From the NCBI GenBank assembly GCA_973895155.1, contig OZ316891.1, positions 9,548,001 through 9,612,000 on the forward strand: DNA of 64,000 bases, written 5' to 3'. Both the position numbers and the translations under genes were made by a program. How positions within the stretch are numbered: the stretch's first letter is position 1; each line of letters starts with the position of its first letter. The DNA is from Marsupella aquatica (Eukaryota; Marchantiophyta). The notes under the pieces were generated by a model. That model had not been told where the DNA came from, did not search any database, and worked only from the letters and a program-made list of their open reading frames with translations. Positions 22,251 to 35,272 of this stretch are shown here, piece by piece.

Positions 22251-24544
22251 AGAGTTTAGAATAGAATTCATCAAACGAGGGTCATGATTACTGCTCATAA
22301 AGAGACAAGAGACCGAAGGAAGGCATTGCCGCAAGAACCCCAAGACAGTAGAGTTACGCAAGGGACATCCAGCACTTAGTCCATCCAGCGCTGCAAATTC
22401 AGTGATTATTATGCTGTTTACATTTCTCGCAGGCCTCAACTCCCGTACCTTCTACATTGGGACCTGGGAACACATAATGTAGCAGGAACTTATTATTCTC
22501 CACTGAAAACATTATGCGCGGCAAATTAATTAGTGGTGTTTACTTTGCTCATCTTTAGTTAATGCTTTTTACTTTGCTCACCTTTAATTATTAGACTCAA
22601 CTCCCGTACCTACAGTATTGTGTGGGATGTGAGGACACGAAAATGTAAAGGTTACCCATGTGTGATTCAAGGACACTATTCTTTGGACACTTATTAATGG
22701 TTCCTCATTGCTTGTTCACTATCCACAACAATAAAAATAAATAAAAACATTTTTCTAAGTGTTACACAAGCTTCATCTAAACCCCACTTTTGTGTGAGAT
22801 TTGTGTAAACAGCTTCATCTGAACCCCACTTTTGGGTGAGGTTTTGTGTAAACAAGTGCGCACATAGGGGGATGAACCTGAGAGTGACCTTTTGGGTGGG
22901 TTTTGTGTAAACAGCTGTGTGCGTAGGGGATTTGAACTTGAGACCTTTTGGGTGTATTTTGTGTAAAACAGCTATGCACGTAGGGGGATTTGAACTCGAG
23001 ACTTCTGCCTCCCCACTTGCATGAGCTACCACCATGCCATTTGAAGCCTACTGCATGGAAATTGAGAAGCACTTTTCACGGGACTTTTCAACGCAGACAC
23101 TTTAGGCGGTGGGCAGTGGGGATGGAAAGTCATTAAATAATCATGGCTTTCCAGGGACCTGTAGCCCTGAATCTCCTGTGTAAACGGGAATCTCAATGGG
23201 AATTCCTTGTTATTTCCATGATTTCTTGTCTCAAAACATGTCATTGTTAATTGTTTTCCATATCACATTTGTAAACATGTTAACTACTACAATAGTCTGG
23301 GTTGGGATCCTAGACGGTCCAAACCTTGCTTACTCCCAGAATGTTCAGAAAAGTCCCCCTCAGTATAGTTGATCAGCTTTTCTTCAATTTATAGTCAACA
23401 GGTTACAGCCAAATGGCCCTCTGCCTAGCTAGTTTGTTATTATCCTGTACATAATTAAACAGGAACAGGAAGGTAGCATGTGGCCAGGATGGGGTTGTGT
23501 ACATAATCTCCCCAGGGGTTGGGCTTTAGGAGCTCCAACAGCTTTTGCTTGAGGGGAGTGGTGGTCAAAAACAAAATTGGGTACTCTAGCAAGATTTTAC
23601 CCTTGACCCCTCGTGTGACCCTTGCCTTCCTACAGAGATTCCCATTCACTAAGCTTTGATGTACCCCAGTGCTTTAATACACCCTACAATAACCCAAATG
23701 GTCACCCTTTTGCATGGCATTTTGCAATTTTTTGTGTAAGTGGTGGGCTAGAACAGGCTCATTAAAAGGGCACACATAGCTGGTTTCAAACATTGAAAAT
23801 TTTCACTATTTCTCATGTATTTTGTGCTTAGGGGAGGAGAAAACAGAGAAATAATTCCATGACAACGGGAAAAAATTCATCAGCATGAACAGCAAAGATG
23901 GGTGATACCCAATAAGCTCTTTTACTCTTGAAAATGCATGAAACTATACCTTAAAGGTGGTGCGCAGGACGGCCAAGGGCTGGTGCCATGTTGGAAAAAG
24001 AGCTATGGGATAGAAATTAACATAATAGTCAACTTTATATCAATAAATGCAAATAATTTTTTCAACACTACAAGGCCCCCCACAAGTTTGTTTTTTTGTG
24101 CGTGGGTGCTTGTCGTAAGAAACCGTCGACTCAAACTAGACAGCAAAATAATGCAGAACATAGACACTCAATGCAATATTAAGACGCTACATCAACAAGA
24201 AACCACAAGCGGAGAAACTCATGAATGGTCTATAGCATATGAGAGTACATGTGAAGATGAGGGAAAGAAGACTCTCCCTCCAACCTATACCCCTGATCAA
24301 GGGGGGCTGAGATGTGTGGGTCTAATTAAATGGATCTTATCCTAATGTAATCAAGGGTTAACTAACTAAGTCTGATAGGGTCAAACTACCTAAAGCCGGG
24401 AACTTGAGTCAATTCCTAACACTTGTTGTTTGGGAAGAGTCACTTCTTGGAGGATTATGGGTATGCATGGTAGTCAACAAGGTGGAGGGCACAATGACTG
24501 GAAGGAGGGCTATGGGCTGGAGGTTGGATGACTATGGGATCTCA
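22251..24544. other. Spacer with a SINE-like block
   Basis: Apart from the tRNA-derived tandem block at 22,755-23,045, I see no recognisable gene or element. Confidence 0.45.
22755..23045 (-). repeat. tRNA-derived SINE-like unit with tandem B-box repeats
   Basis: On the minus strand the block opens with GGTGGTAGCTCATGCAAGTG (A-box-like), then GAGTTCAAATCCCCCTACG (B-box-like). A unit of about 60 bp containing 'AAGTTCAAATCCC..TACGCACA', 'AGCTGTTTACACAAAAC' and 'ACCCAAAAGG' then recurs about four times with decay. Overlapping open frames here are only read-through of the repeat. Confidence 0.65.
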
Positions 24545-24886
24545 GGGGGGGGGAGGGTCACTATATGGAGGGCCATACATCATGTGCGACGTTTGAGGGT
24601 TTGACCACCTAACTTATAAGTGAAAAATAATTTTTTTGCAAAACCTTTTCTTTCTTTAAATTTTGCCATTTTTTTAATTAAAAAACCCCTAAAAAAATTT
24701 AAGAAAATAATTTTTACCATTAAATAGGCCCATGTGTTATTTAAAGTTGATCGGTCAATAAAATATGCCCTATGTGTTCTTCCACCAAACTTTGGAAGTC
24801 TTCATTCACACTCATTTAAATGGGCCTATACTTTGTTGCACGTGATGTGCCACTTCCGTGAAAGTGACCCCCCACCCCCCCCCCCC
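24545..24886. mobile_element. MITE-like foldback, copy A
   Basis: Starts in a G run followed by AGGGTCACTATATGG and ends GTGAAAGTGACCCCCC plus a C run, giving terminal inverted repeats around GGGGG..GTCACT. The interior is AT-rich and non-coding. It shares CACTATATGG, ACCCCTA and TTGCACGTGATGTG.CA with the copies at 31,734 and 52,817. Homopolymer slippage has probably lengthened both ends. Confidence 0.6.
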
Positions 24887-25234
24887 GAGTATGATGAAGG
24901 GCGGAGGCTGTTGTCTTATTGGCAAGAGGGCTATCATGATAGAAGCTAACACAATAGTCTATTTTATGTAAGTGCAAATAAACTGTTGGCACCAAAAAAT
25001 AATTTACAGTAAGTGGATCCTCTTTTTGGGGGTCCAAGCATTACTTTTGGGTGAACTACTGGTATGGCAGCCAACCTGGTGGAGACTAGGGCTCAGGCAG
25101 GATAAGTGGAAGGAGGGCTCCGACATGGAAGGTAGATGTCTCTGGCCTCAAGCACTATGGATGGAGGGCTACTACTCTTTGGCAGGAGGGCTCCTTGCCT
25201 TGTTTTGGTAAATTACTGGTGATGTTATGAAAGT
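24887..25234. other. Spacer, no recognised content
   Basis: Unassigned sequence between the foldback and the minisatellite. Confidence 0.4.
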
Positions 25235-25860
25235 TACTGAATTTGGTGTGCAATTTGAAAGAAAAAAAAAAGACAACTGATGAGAGTCCAAAGGAAGAAT
25301 GTCTGAAAGTCATGAGCAATTTGAAAAGAAACAGGACAGTTGATGAATGCATAAAAGAAAAATGACAGAAAGCCATGAGCGATAAGCAATTTGATATTAA
25401 ACGACCAGAACAGTTGCTGAGTGTACAAAACAAAAATGACATGAAGTCCTAAGTAATTTAAAATGAAAAAAACAGAACAGCTGACCGCCTTAAAAAGAAA
25501 AATGGCGCACAGTCATAAGCAATTCAAAATTTAAAAAGCAGAATAGCTGACTCACCGGCCTAAAAAAGAAAAATGAATTACAGTCATAAGCAATTCAAAA
25601 ATAAAATAAAATTAGGAAAGCTGATCACGGACTTAGGTAAAATGTGTGAAAGTTATGAGCCATTTGAAAAGGCAACAGGACAGTTGATGAGCGTACAAAA
25701 GGAAAATCACAGAAAGTCATAAGCAGAACAACTGAGGGGCATTCAAAAGGAGAATGATCGACCCAAGTCTAAAAGAAATTTGAAATTAAAAAAAGAAGCA
25801 GGAAAGTTGATGGTGTACAGAGGAAAAAAGTGGGTGTCATGGCACTAAGATTCTTCAGGG
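25235..25860. repeat. Minisatellite, about 65 bp unit, roughly 8-9 copies
   Basis: Recurring landmarks are AGCAATTTGAAA or AGCAATTCAAAA, GACAGTTGATGA or AACAGCTGA, AAAGAAAAATGAC and GAAAGTCATGAGC. Units differ by substitutions and short indels, so the array is old. Confidence 0.8.
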
Positions 25861-26279
25861 AAATTCTTTCCTTTCCTTGAATGAAAATAGAGATTAGACA
25901 AATTTTGTTACCAAAGAGAGGAATTGTGCTTGCAAGTACACTCAGGAGGATTCTTCCCCCTCCCAGCAATGCACGTGGTTTATTTTTCTTTATCTTTTTT
26001 AGCTTTGCTTTCCCTATTTTCTTTGACACAAAAAATGCAAAAATTTCCAAGGAGAGCACTCTAAAAAGTGACGAGACCTCCGATAATAGTTTTTGATATA
26101 ATGTTTTGTTGATTTTTGTTTCAATTTTGAATGAATGCAAGCTTTACCTACATGGCTGGTCTTTTTGCTAGTGCACTTTTTTATACGGTACCGACCTCCA
26201 ATGTGTCCCTCTACCCTGCTCAGAGTTACGAACGCGTGATAACAGTGTATGTCTTTCGTCCTAGTTCTACTCAACTGCT

Positions 26280-26580
26280 CCCCACTGTGACAATTAGTAA
26301 TTGGTGGAAGAAAGTAGTCACAGTTCTGCTCAACGGCTCTCACCATAATTGGTAATTAGTGTCGAGTTAAAAACTGGCACTTTGGCGCAAATTTTGCAAT
26401 AGCGGTAAAGTCATAAACGGATAAATGGAGCACCAGAGTTCGCCATTCTCTCTCAACCGGAGTTGTGCTCAACGGTTCTCACCGTTATTGGTAATTGGTG
26501 GACAGTCAAAACTGGCAATTGCAACAGCTCAGTTTGAGGCAAAATTTTGCAACAATCGGAAAGTCATGAACATTTAAGTT
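26280..26580. repeat. Diverged direct duplication, about 140 bp period
   Basis: GCTCAACGGCTCTCACC, ATTGGTAATTAGTG, AAAACTGGCA and CAAATTTTGCAA recur in the same order as GCTCAACGGTTCTCACC, ATTGGTAATTGGTG, AAAACTGGCA and AAAATTTTGCAA. Confidence 0.75.
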
Positions 26581-27679
26581 GAGGGTGTATGATGATCTTT
26601 TCAAAATATAGGGCCACCATATGTGCAGGGAGGAATATGGGAGATAGTATGCTTGGAAAGGAATATGTACATATTTGATCATACTTTGATGTTTGATGTT
26701 ATGACATCGTGCTTAGTTTTGATTAACTCACATTGACCTTGTCAAAATTTCCACACTGTTTCCAACTTTTAGTTGTGGACTTAGACATTTCATCTTGTAA
26801 TGAGACATTAAAAAGAACATGTGTAAATGAATCAATGGACAAAGACCATTACAGCTCAACACATGACCTTAAGGATATATAGGGGTCTTTAAACCTGAAA
26901 AATTACCGATGATAGCCATCAAAGAATGGTCATAATTTATTCACAAAACAAGAAAACAAACAAAAGGATTGTCATAACTTTTTCACAAAGTTATGAAGTT
27001 TTTTTCTTTCACCAACCCTACATTGACTTATAGTAATATGGCAACAACCAGCTGTTCTAAATAACTTGAAGAAGCTTTGGTCAACTGTTATTATCGAGGG
27101 TCGACATGTTAACTTTAAGACACAACATTGTTGACTGAAAACAATCTCAATCTACCTTTGTAGTTTGCTTGAATTCGAGACGCAGGATTGATCTGAGCAG
27201 CATTGGAGTCCACACATTTAGCTATGTGACCTTATGCTCTATGTTGTCAAAGAGACAGATTTTTATTTTCATCTCTCTTCATGTTCAAAGAATGGGTAGT
27301 TGACGAGTTTCCTGGAAAAAGGGCCACAACAATACAAGAAGGGAAAACAGGAAAGACTAAAATACAAAAAACAATTCGCCAAAATTACACCAGGAAAAGA
27401 GCATATCCCTTGCATCGAGTTCTAAGGAATCTGCCTTCTTTTGTACTGTTTGCATGAAGCTATGGCTCTTGCGTTGGTTTGAAATGAAGTTCATGGTCTT
27501 TGAGCTTCAATTAAAACATTTAAAACACATCCAGTTGTGGTAGGTTCACATGACTTATGGGGATTGAGATGCGCTTTTGGAATCAACGGCAGGTGCATGT
27601 TCCCATCGTGTTGTTGCACGAGTAGTAACGTGGATTGAGATAAAAGAATTGGTGGTAACATCTTTTGGCCCACCATTTG

Positions 27680-27950
27680 AAGTTGTGGGGCTGACGGAAT
27701 TTGGATGGATAGTTCCGCCACAATTTCCTAGCAAAGAGAGGACCAGTTTGCCAGAATAAGGACAAGGCAAATATAAATAAGCGCACCAAAGAGCACTTTT
27801 TTAATAATATTATAGTTTGTTATCCGTGATTCAGTGGGCTTACAGACTTTGGATGGACAGTTCCACCACAATTTCTTAGCAAGAAAGGGGACCAGCTTAT
27901 TTTGATCAGGTAACAAAAGGCAAAATTTGAAATTGCCATGGACCTCAAGG
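27680..27950. repeat. Diverged direct duplication, 150 bp period
   Basis: TTTGGATGGATAGTTCCGCC, ACAATTTC.TAGCAA and GGACCAG recur 150 bp later as TTTGGATGGACAGTTCCACC with the same following words. Confidence 0.75.
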
Positions 27951-28189
27951 TTGGTCTTTGAAGCCCCCATGGATCACATTTCTCAAATTTGAGTTTAACT
28001 GTAATAATTAGATATTCATAAATTCAGATTTGTTTGTTTGTTTTGGGGTTATCCTAGAGGAGTGGGTAAGCTAATTCCATCAAAGTGACATTGCATTTGT
28101 GGTCATCTTGGTTGACTTTTTCATCATAAAATGCAGAGGGGTATGTTCCACTAGGACAGTTATTTTTCACTGCCTTAATATTAAATACG

Positions 28190-28640
28190 AGCCCTACGCC
28201 AGTGCAACTGCACTGTGCAAGGAGGGCCGATGCCTGTGCCTCGTCTGGCCTTTGTTTCATTCGGTACTTATCTCGCGGACTCAGTCACAGTTGAGACTTA
28301 CATATCACTGTTGTAGCAGCCATGCGCCGGGGCAAGGAGCCAAGGAGGGCCCGAAGCCCTATAATTTGTGCAGCGAGGCCAGGCGAGGCGAGGGGAGGGC
28401 GTCAGCAGCCCTATAATGAGTGCACGGACTCCACAGAGGGGAGGAGTATTAATTGCAAGGAGGGCTCGAAGCCCTATGTGCAAGGCATCCACCCTCTTGC
28501 CAACTCGCCTTCATGATGCCCTCGATGCCACGCGCCCTCGCATCCTTGATGCCAGGCATAATGAGTGCACAAAGGGGATCACGAGTGCAAGGGAGCATTT
28601 GCACGGGACTGCGCCTGCCTGCGTGCCTCATAAGATGATA
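28190..28640. repeat. GC-rich patch of imperfect short repeats
   Basis: Words such as AGGAGGGC, GAAGCCCTATAAT or CAGCCCTATAATGAGTGCAC, GAGTGCA and GATGCC recur irregularly. The composition stands out from the AT-rich surroundings. Several short open frames on both strands are by-products. Identity unknown. Confidence 0.55.
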
Positions 28641-30234
28641 TTAAAAGATCGGACGGATACAAAAAATCAGATTCTTGTATCTGACGGTCAAGTTTGATTC
28701 CCGCTGAAATTCAAATTTTGTAACGGGACAACGGAAAAAATTGGCAAAATGTGCGACATTGCCTATTATAGTGTTTGATTTGGTATGGGCTTTTTTTAGT
28801 CTCATAATCATCATGTTTTGGGCCCCAAACTCCCTTGGACCACCAAAATATGGTCCAAGAGAGTGTAGTATCCAATGGTCCATCCTGGCTTCAGTTTCAA
28901 CAAAAAGTAACATTTAAAATAACTAAAAAGGAGGACCAAAGAGCATTATTTTGTGATAACCTACAGTAATAAGCATACAATAACATTTGCTCCCATTTTT
29001 TGGGTACATGAGCATTCCAGTTGGTCCTGAGTTTTGAATAAGAGAACATAATTATGCAGTCTGTTTGACCTTGGTGGCATTGCATCCTAAGTCTCCCCTC
29101 TAGGGTTAAGTTGAGTTCCAAACCAAAAATGGGCACATTCATTCTGTAATGAGTAACCTAAACAATCTGGTTTTTTCCCAGAGCAAACTTCCAGGTGGTC
29201 TTGAGTTGGAGTCTAGATAAGCTCATTTTTGCAATCTATGCATTAGATAAGGGCTATAGTTGAGTTAGCACCTGAGTTGCCAATCAGAGGTTGCCACATC
29301 AGCCGATGGTCTCCCATAAATTCCTGCTTATGGTTTTGAAAGCTGGCATTATAAACCCATTAAAGACTATAATATGTCAAGGTTGCGCCTTTTTTTTGAA
29401 GTAGTTGTCATTCAAATGTGCAATATCCAAAAAACATTAATCATGTCAAAGAGAAGGAATAAAGGCTATATTAAATTTAGTGTGCACCAAACAAATAATA
29501 AGTGCAATCCAAACAAGAGGGGACTCAAACTGGACACACAAAGGAGGGAGCCAATGGGACACACAAAACAAGGGGGCGAATGCACATGCATGAGTATTAA
29601 GTAGGTTCCAGATCCATACACAAGAAATACAAAAATAAATAATGTATGTGATACCATATATTATTGCAAGTATTAAAATATTGCATAATATAAAATGGTA
29701 GTAATTTAATTAAAATAGGTTAATTAAACACAATAGGTTAGATGATAGGGAGAATGTCAAAAGCTATAATAAGATGTTAATTTTTTTATAGCATGGTAGT
29801 CATTCAAATTTGCAATATTCAAAACATGAAAAACATGAAAGAATCTAACCAACTAGAAGGAATAAAACCAAAAAAATCAATATTGTGAATGAAAATGGAA
29901 AGCAATGTTTCGAAGCAAAAAATGAATCTAATAGTACAAAGAAAATAGGGAGGGTCTCTAGCAATGCAGGAGTATCAAAGAGACCTCCCTAAACCATGTA
30001 CCATTACAATCTTGATCCTGCCCCTTTACAAACTTAAAAAAGTGAGAATCAATCTTGAATGTTCATCAATAAATAGTTTTTTCCACACTGTCAGAACTAT
30101 CCATACACCCCTTTTAAAAATGCCCAAGCTACCCTTTAACCTTTCCATATCTGCCACAATGAAATTTTTTTGAATAATAATTCTATTTTTTGAAATAATT
30201 TTGAATATAAATAAAATATATAGAAAATATTTTC

Positions 30235-30540
30235 TCATCTTGACATCTTTTCTTCATATGAAGATCTTCTCACCTCAAGATCTTTGCTCATCTTGACATA
30301 TTTTGCTCACCTCAAGATCTTTTCTCATCTCGACATATATCTTAGTTTTCTCTCCTTGACATGTTTTCTCATTTCGCCATCTTTTCTCTCCTTGACATAT
30401 TTTTCTCACCTCAGAATGTTTTTCTCTAATCGACATCTTTTTATCATCTTGCCATCTTTTCTCTCCTTGATATATTTTTCTCAGCTCGAAATGTTTTTCT
30501 CTCATGGACATCTTTTTTCACCTTGACATATTTTCTCCAC
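30235..30540. repeat. Minisatellite based on TCTTTTCTC..CTTGACATATTTT
   Basis: Short units alternating TCTCA(C/T)CTC, GACAT(A/C)TTTT and (C/T)CTTGACAT recur about ten times, with a higher-order period near 78 bp. Pyrimidine-rich on +. Confidence 0.8.
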
Positions 30541-30594
30541 CTCAACATGCATCATTTGTGCAATGCACAGGTATCAGGCGCAAGATGTATCACG

Positions 30595-31350
30595 CCCAAG
30601 ATGTACTTAACAACATCTTTTACTTCTGTCACAACATCTTTGACTATTGACATACTTTATCTATTGACCATTTTGTACTAACTTAACAACATTTTAATAC
30701 TTAACGACATCTTTGGCATAACGACATCATTGACATGATATCTATTTACTTGACGACAATTTTTTACTTTATGACCTTTTGGGCAACATGCCATCCTTTT
30801 TCTTAACAACATCGTTGAACTTCATGACATCTTTCACATAAGAATATCATTCTTGGGAAACACAACATATTTTCTCGTAATAACATTTTGGGTGCCACAA
30901 CACTTTTCTCTTAGCGACATCTTGGGGGACACCACATCTTGGGCGCCACAACATCTGTTTTCTTAACGATCTCTTGGGTGCCACGACATCTTTATTTTTA
31001 TGACATTTTGGGCAACACAACATCTTTTTTCTTAACGACATCTTTTGTGCAATGCATGGGTATTTTCCCTCAACGATGTCTTGGCTGAGATGACAGCTTT
31101 TCCCTCAACGATGTCTTTGCTGACATGATATGTTTTTTCTCAACGACATCTTGGCTGACATGACAACTTTTTTTCAACGAGTTCTTGGCCGACACAACAT
31201 CTTTTTTCTCAATGACCTCTTGGCCACTTAACACGGCATCTTTTCTCTCCACGACCTCTTGGCCGACAATACATCTTTTCTATCAACAACCTCTTGGCCG
31301 ACACGACATCTTTTTTTCTCAACAACATCTTGGCCGACACGACTTCTTTT
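30595..31350. repeat. Minisatellite based on AACGACATCTTGG
   Basis: Units of about 20 bp (variants of CTTAACGACATCTTT and CTCAACGACCTCTTGGCCGACA) combine into a period of about 40-45 bp, more homogeneous toward 31.3 kb. The array is bordered, and once interrupted, by TTGTGCAATGCAC(A/G)GGTAT-type words at about 30,557, 31,040 and 31,350. Confidence 0.8.
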
Positions 31351-31376
31351 GTGCAACGCACGGGTATTGAGCTAGT
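31351..31376 (+). mobile_element. Helitron-like 3' terminus (candidate)
   Basis: GTGC-AAC-GCAC (31351-31361) forms a small hairpin, followed after 10 bases (GGGTATTGAG) by CTAG and then T at 31376. Helitrons typically end in a hairpin 10-12 bases before CTRR and insert before T, and minisatellites just inside the 3' end are common. The stem is short and no 5' end was identified. Confidence 0.4.
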
Positions 31377-31733
31377 ATATAATATTGAATGCGTGGACTA
31401 CGACCTACTAGTATGCATACCGTGTGATCATGTCAAGTACAGACCCTGTTTAATGTCTTGACTGAACATGCGGTTTCATGTTTGTGACACATGGAATTAT
31501 GTATTACTGCTTTATGGGATGGCCCTGGCCCCTAAACAGCCAAAGAGGGTCACACGTATGACCTGAGCACACTACTAGCGAGGTAAGTTACCTCCATGCA
31601 AGGACCCGTTTATTGCTACTGAGCAAAGAAAGGTCAAGTCACTCTCGGACCTACCCATGATCTACATGGCTATGTCAGGATAAAGTAAGAATTGCATAAA
31701 CAAATCTTTGGGAGTGCTTCTATGGCACTCTCC

Positions 31734-32023
31734 GGGGGTCTCACTATATGGGGACCTCCCTATCACCTGCAACATTTTTTGGCCTCGAACCCCCTAAAAT
31801 TTAAGATTTTTTTTAATTTTTAAACCCCTATAAAGTTGGAATATTCTTGGAATATTCCAAGAATTGGATTAAAAAGACCCTAATGTTCTTACAAGTCTCA
31901 AAATTGAATTTAAAAGACCCTATTGTTCTTCTACAAAAATTCTTAAGTCTTTCCTTAGAACCAATAAAATGACACTATCCTTTGTCGCATGTGATATGTC
32001 ATTTTTGTGGAAGTGAAACCCCC
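31734..32023. mobile_element. MITE-like foldback, copy B
   Basis: Starts GGGGGTCTCACTATATGG and ends GGAAGTGAAACCCCC, so the terminal inverted repeat is GGGGGTYTCACT. The interior is AT-rich with no coding. CACTCT at 31726-31731 and 32029-32034 is a possible target-site duplication, which would extend the element a few bases each side. Copy C at 52,817-53,084 is the same element in inverse orientation. Confidence 0.75.
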
Positions 32024-34929
32024 GAGGACACTCTTAGACTTAGCCCATTTCCAGGCTGCATGTTGCCCAATTGTTGGTTGTGTTTGTTGAATTATTCTAA
32101 GCTTCAGACCAAAGTGCTTCCAGTGTAGCTCACTTTGGAAATGTTTGTGGTCATTACAAAAGTGGTTTATCCATTTGATATCCATCTAATTTGTAAGTGT
32201 AAGAAATGTATTTGAAATTGACAAGCATTTTGGATGTTGATCTCTATTTTGCATTAGAAATATATATTTTTGAAGTCAATATGCATCATTTATTGAATAT
32301 TTTAGGTGACCATGATTGACTGGATGTCATAGAAATGACATCAATCAAATGTAGAAATTTTCACTAATGTACGTATGTTACATTAAATAAACATCAAAAT
32401 GACCCAAACTGATTTTTGTGACGATGAAAAGAAATTTCGTACACCTAATGAGCTAAACCCTGCTACATGTATCTTCCCCAGAAATCACCTCCCAGTGAAC
32501 TACATCCATTAGAATGCATGACCCGCTGCATATAAATAATGTAAACTTTAAATGGAGCAGGCTCAGGCAACTGGAGGAGAGTATATCATTGCACTTCTAG
32601 CTAGGGACTTGTCTCCCTTGGTGTATTAAACCTGGTAGACTGTGTATTTTGAAAAGGGAAGAACTCAAAATGTGAACTCACTGTAGGGGTTAATTAATTT
32701 TGCCTATCTATCAAACACATTTGCCAGTGTCAGCCTCCCTGCCAACTGACTCAGCTGAGGTACAGTTGAGCTCAGAGCCCCATAATTGCTTAGAGCATTT
32801 TACTAACCTATCCCCCAAACTACCCGATATTAGTAGCATGCCCCCCCAAATAAAACTTATTATCAACCAATCCCTCATTTGGTATTGGGTTCAATATTAA
32901 CTAGTATATGAGTTCAGTTGCCATGATTGTGGCAACTCAATATTTGCTAGCCTTAACCTGCTGGCACCCCCTTCAACCCCCTGGCTTTCCCCCTTGCAGG
33001 GCATAGTTGCAGGTCCGGGAGGGGCAAAAATACATCATTTTTTGCTCCACACTCACTCACAAAATCCCGACACTTTTGGCCCTGGCTCATTTTTACTCAA
33101 AAAAATGCAGCGGGGAATTGAAGGGGGCCCGAGGGATGGTGGAGGGTTAAGGATAGGCACTAGAGAGTTGCCACATGGCAACATGAACCCGTATATAAGT
33201 TAATACCAACCCAAGTACAAAATGGGGGATGGGTTGATAATTAATTTTGTTTGGAGGACATGTTAATAATATTGGGTAGTTTGGGAGACAGGTTAGTAAA
33301 AAACTGTACATGCTTAAATCATTGTATCAGGATCCTAGGTGCTGCTTTGAATTGCTTTGATTGAATGATTGATGTTGCTTAGCTTGTTGTGATTGATTAG
33401 TTGAGGTTGAATTGAATCTAGAGACTTACATCTATACTGCGCCCATGACTCCCCACAGATTCAACAGAGCCAGCTTGTTTGACACCTTCTCTACCTCTGT
33501 GATTGAATGATATACACTAGGGTGTGTCAGAGCACTACCCTAAGCTAAGTCTTATGGCTAAAAGTTAATGGCCATACCATCCTTATGGGGCACCTATTTT
33601 GGTAGCCCATAATATTACATTGCAGCAATAAATAAAATAAAATAAAATGTACCAATTAGAATATAACACATGTCCTATGCATGTATATGACACAAAAAAA
33701 CTCTAACTTTCTTAGACAATTCCATTGAATATGATTCATTTAATGAGGGCATAATTATTTTTCTTTAAAGAAGACCCAACAATTTAATGTACGTACCCTA
33801 TTTTTCTTCCACAACTTTGGGAATCTTCCGTAAGGACCATGTAATGTCCTTGGCTATATTTTGTTGAATGTGATGTGACACTCCGTGGACACTTATATTC
33901 CACATCTGTCAGCCTGGAGCTAGAGTAATGCCGCTATATGGCGGGACACCTTATGCCCTATTTTGGCTTATTAGAAGACCTTGCTATGCATTTTTATTTA
34001 AAACTGGCCTAGTCTATAGTCTATCACTTCACTTTGTGTTGGTTCGAATTTAGCAATTATTATGTAACCCCTTTAATTATGATATATTATCATGTATGTG
34101 ATGAGAGTTTTATTGTGTAATTCGGTCCTTCTTATTGCATGACAATTTTTGACTCACCAAGCTGCATCAGTACAGAAACCTAATGCCCTGTAGGTTATAT
34201 ATCTCCATTTGTGAGTTAGAGAGTAATAGGTGTCGCGTAAATAGAGAACCTCTCAATAGGGCCTAAAAGCTATTGTACAACCTACTCAATACTGGGCTAA
34301 ATATCGATGAATATAATTAGTTCAGAAAGGCACGTAAGTTGCAAACTAGTAATCATTTGTTTGTATGATTGGTCACTGACTTCGCCCCTTGGCTACAGTA
34401 CTAACGCCCCCTTCACTAATGGTGGCCTCAACTACTAATGGTGCTCCTTTGTGACAAAGGCGCCTCTGGCTGGATTGTACGTGTGACAAAGGTGGCCTTG
34501 CTACACTTAATGCCCTTCATGATTTTTTATTTGTATTTGTCATGGCATTCTGGGAGCATAATGAGCATTATGCCCCCGACAAGATCTGGATCAGCTCCTC
34601 TGGAAGAGTCTCTTTACTTTTACTAAAGTTAAATAAAATGAAATTATGTCAGGTCTCATAAGTGTACCAAGGTCCTGTTTCTGGAGGGAGCATTATGGGC
34701 AGTAATAGCCCCTCAAAACTCTGGCGCTCATTTTTTGGGGGCATTATATGCCACACGGACCGAGTTTATTGTATCCAAATTGTCCTATGGCGCCTTCTCC
34801 AAACCAAAGCAAAACCCTGAAATTTTGCCTATGAGCATTACTTTTAGTAAACGTGAGCTCTCTCAAGATTCCAAGAGTTTGGAAAACAAAACAAGCTTAG
34901 TGGAAGAGCCTAATTACATTGTATTGTTT

Positions 34930-35272
34930 TGTTGAAGCTGGCAACCAAACATTCCATGTTGAAGCTCTGGCTGGACTGAGCCATGCAAGCAGTCTTCTGC
35001 GGTCGACAGTTTGTCTGCTAGAGGTGGGAAAATACTCATGGCAAGCCCTCGTTGATCCAGCACTGCTACCAGTTAACACTGCTGCTGCTGTCGATCATCA
35101 GGCTGAGCTCAAGTTCGGACCAGAGTTGAATGCTCAAATTAAGCAATCCATACATAGCTTGATGGTCAAGTTGGGTCAATCAGTTAGCCGCTCCCTTGAG
35201 AACGTCCTCACCTTAACTCGTGAACTCCAAATAATTGTTGTTATGAGACAGGCTTGCAGTAGAAGTTCCTAG
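34930..35272 (+). CDS. Unassigned open fragment, possible exon
   Basis: About 114 codons without a stop and without a convincing start, with a mixed composition unlike the AT-rich neighbours (LLPVNTAAAVDHQAELKFGP, then QSVSRSLENVLTLTREL). I do not recognise it. It could be an exon, a relic or chance. Confidence 0.2.

Larger units (their letters stand above)
25861..30234. other. Gene-poor spacer with scattered duplications
   Basis: Contains the pairs at 26,280-26,580 and 27,680-27,950 and a GC-rich patch at 28,190-28,640. From 29.6 to 30.2 kb it is strongly AT-rich. No coding region I can support. Confidence 0.5.

Noticed and set aside
22694-23072. Open frames with repeated TKPTQK or QNLTQK words
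   Set aside because: Read-through of the SINE-like tandem block.
30275-31252. Lysine- and cysteine-rich open frames on the minus strand at 30.3-31.3 kb
   Set aside because: They are translations of minisatellite units without conserved starts.
25235-31350. CRISPR-like arrays among the tandem repeats
   Set aside because: Units are contiguous and diverged with no regular unique spacers, and the DNA is from a plant nucleus.
33730-33960. Fourth MITE-like copy
   Set aside because: Only one internal word (TTGTTGAATGTGATGTGACACT) resembles the family; the terminal GGGGGT/ACCCCC repeats are absent.
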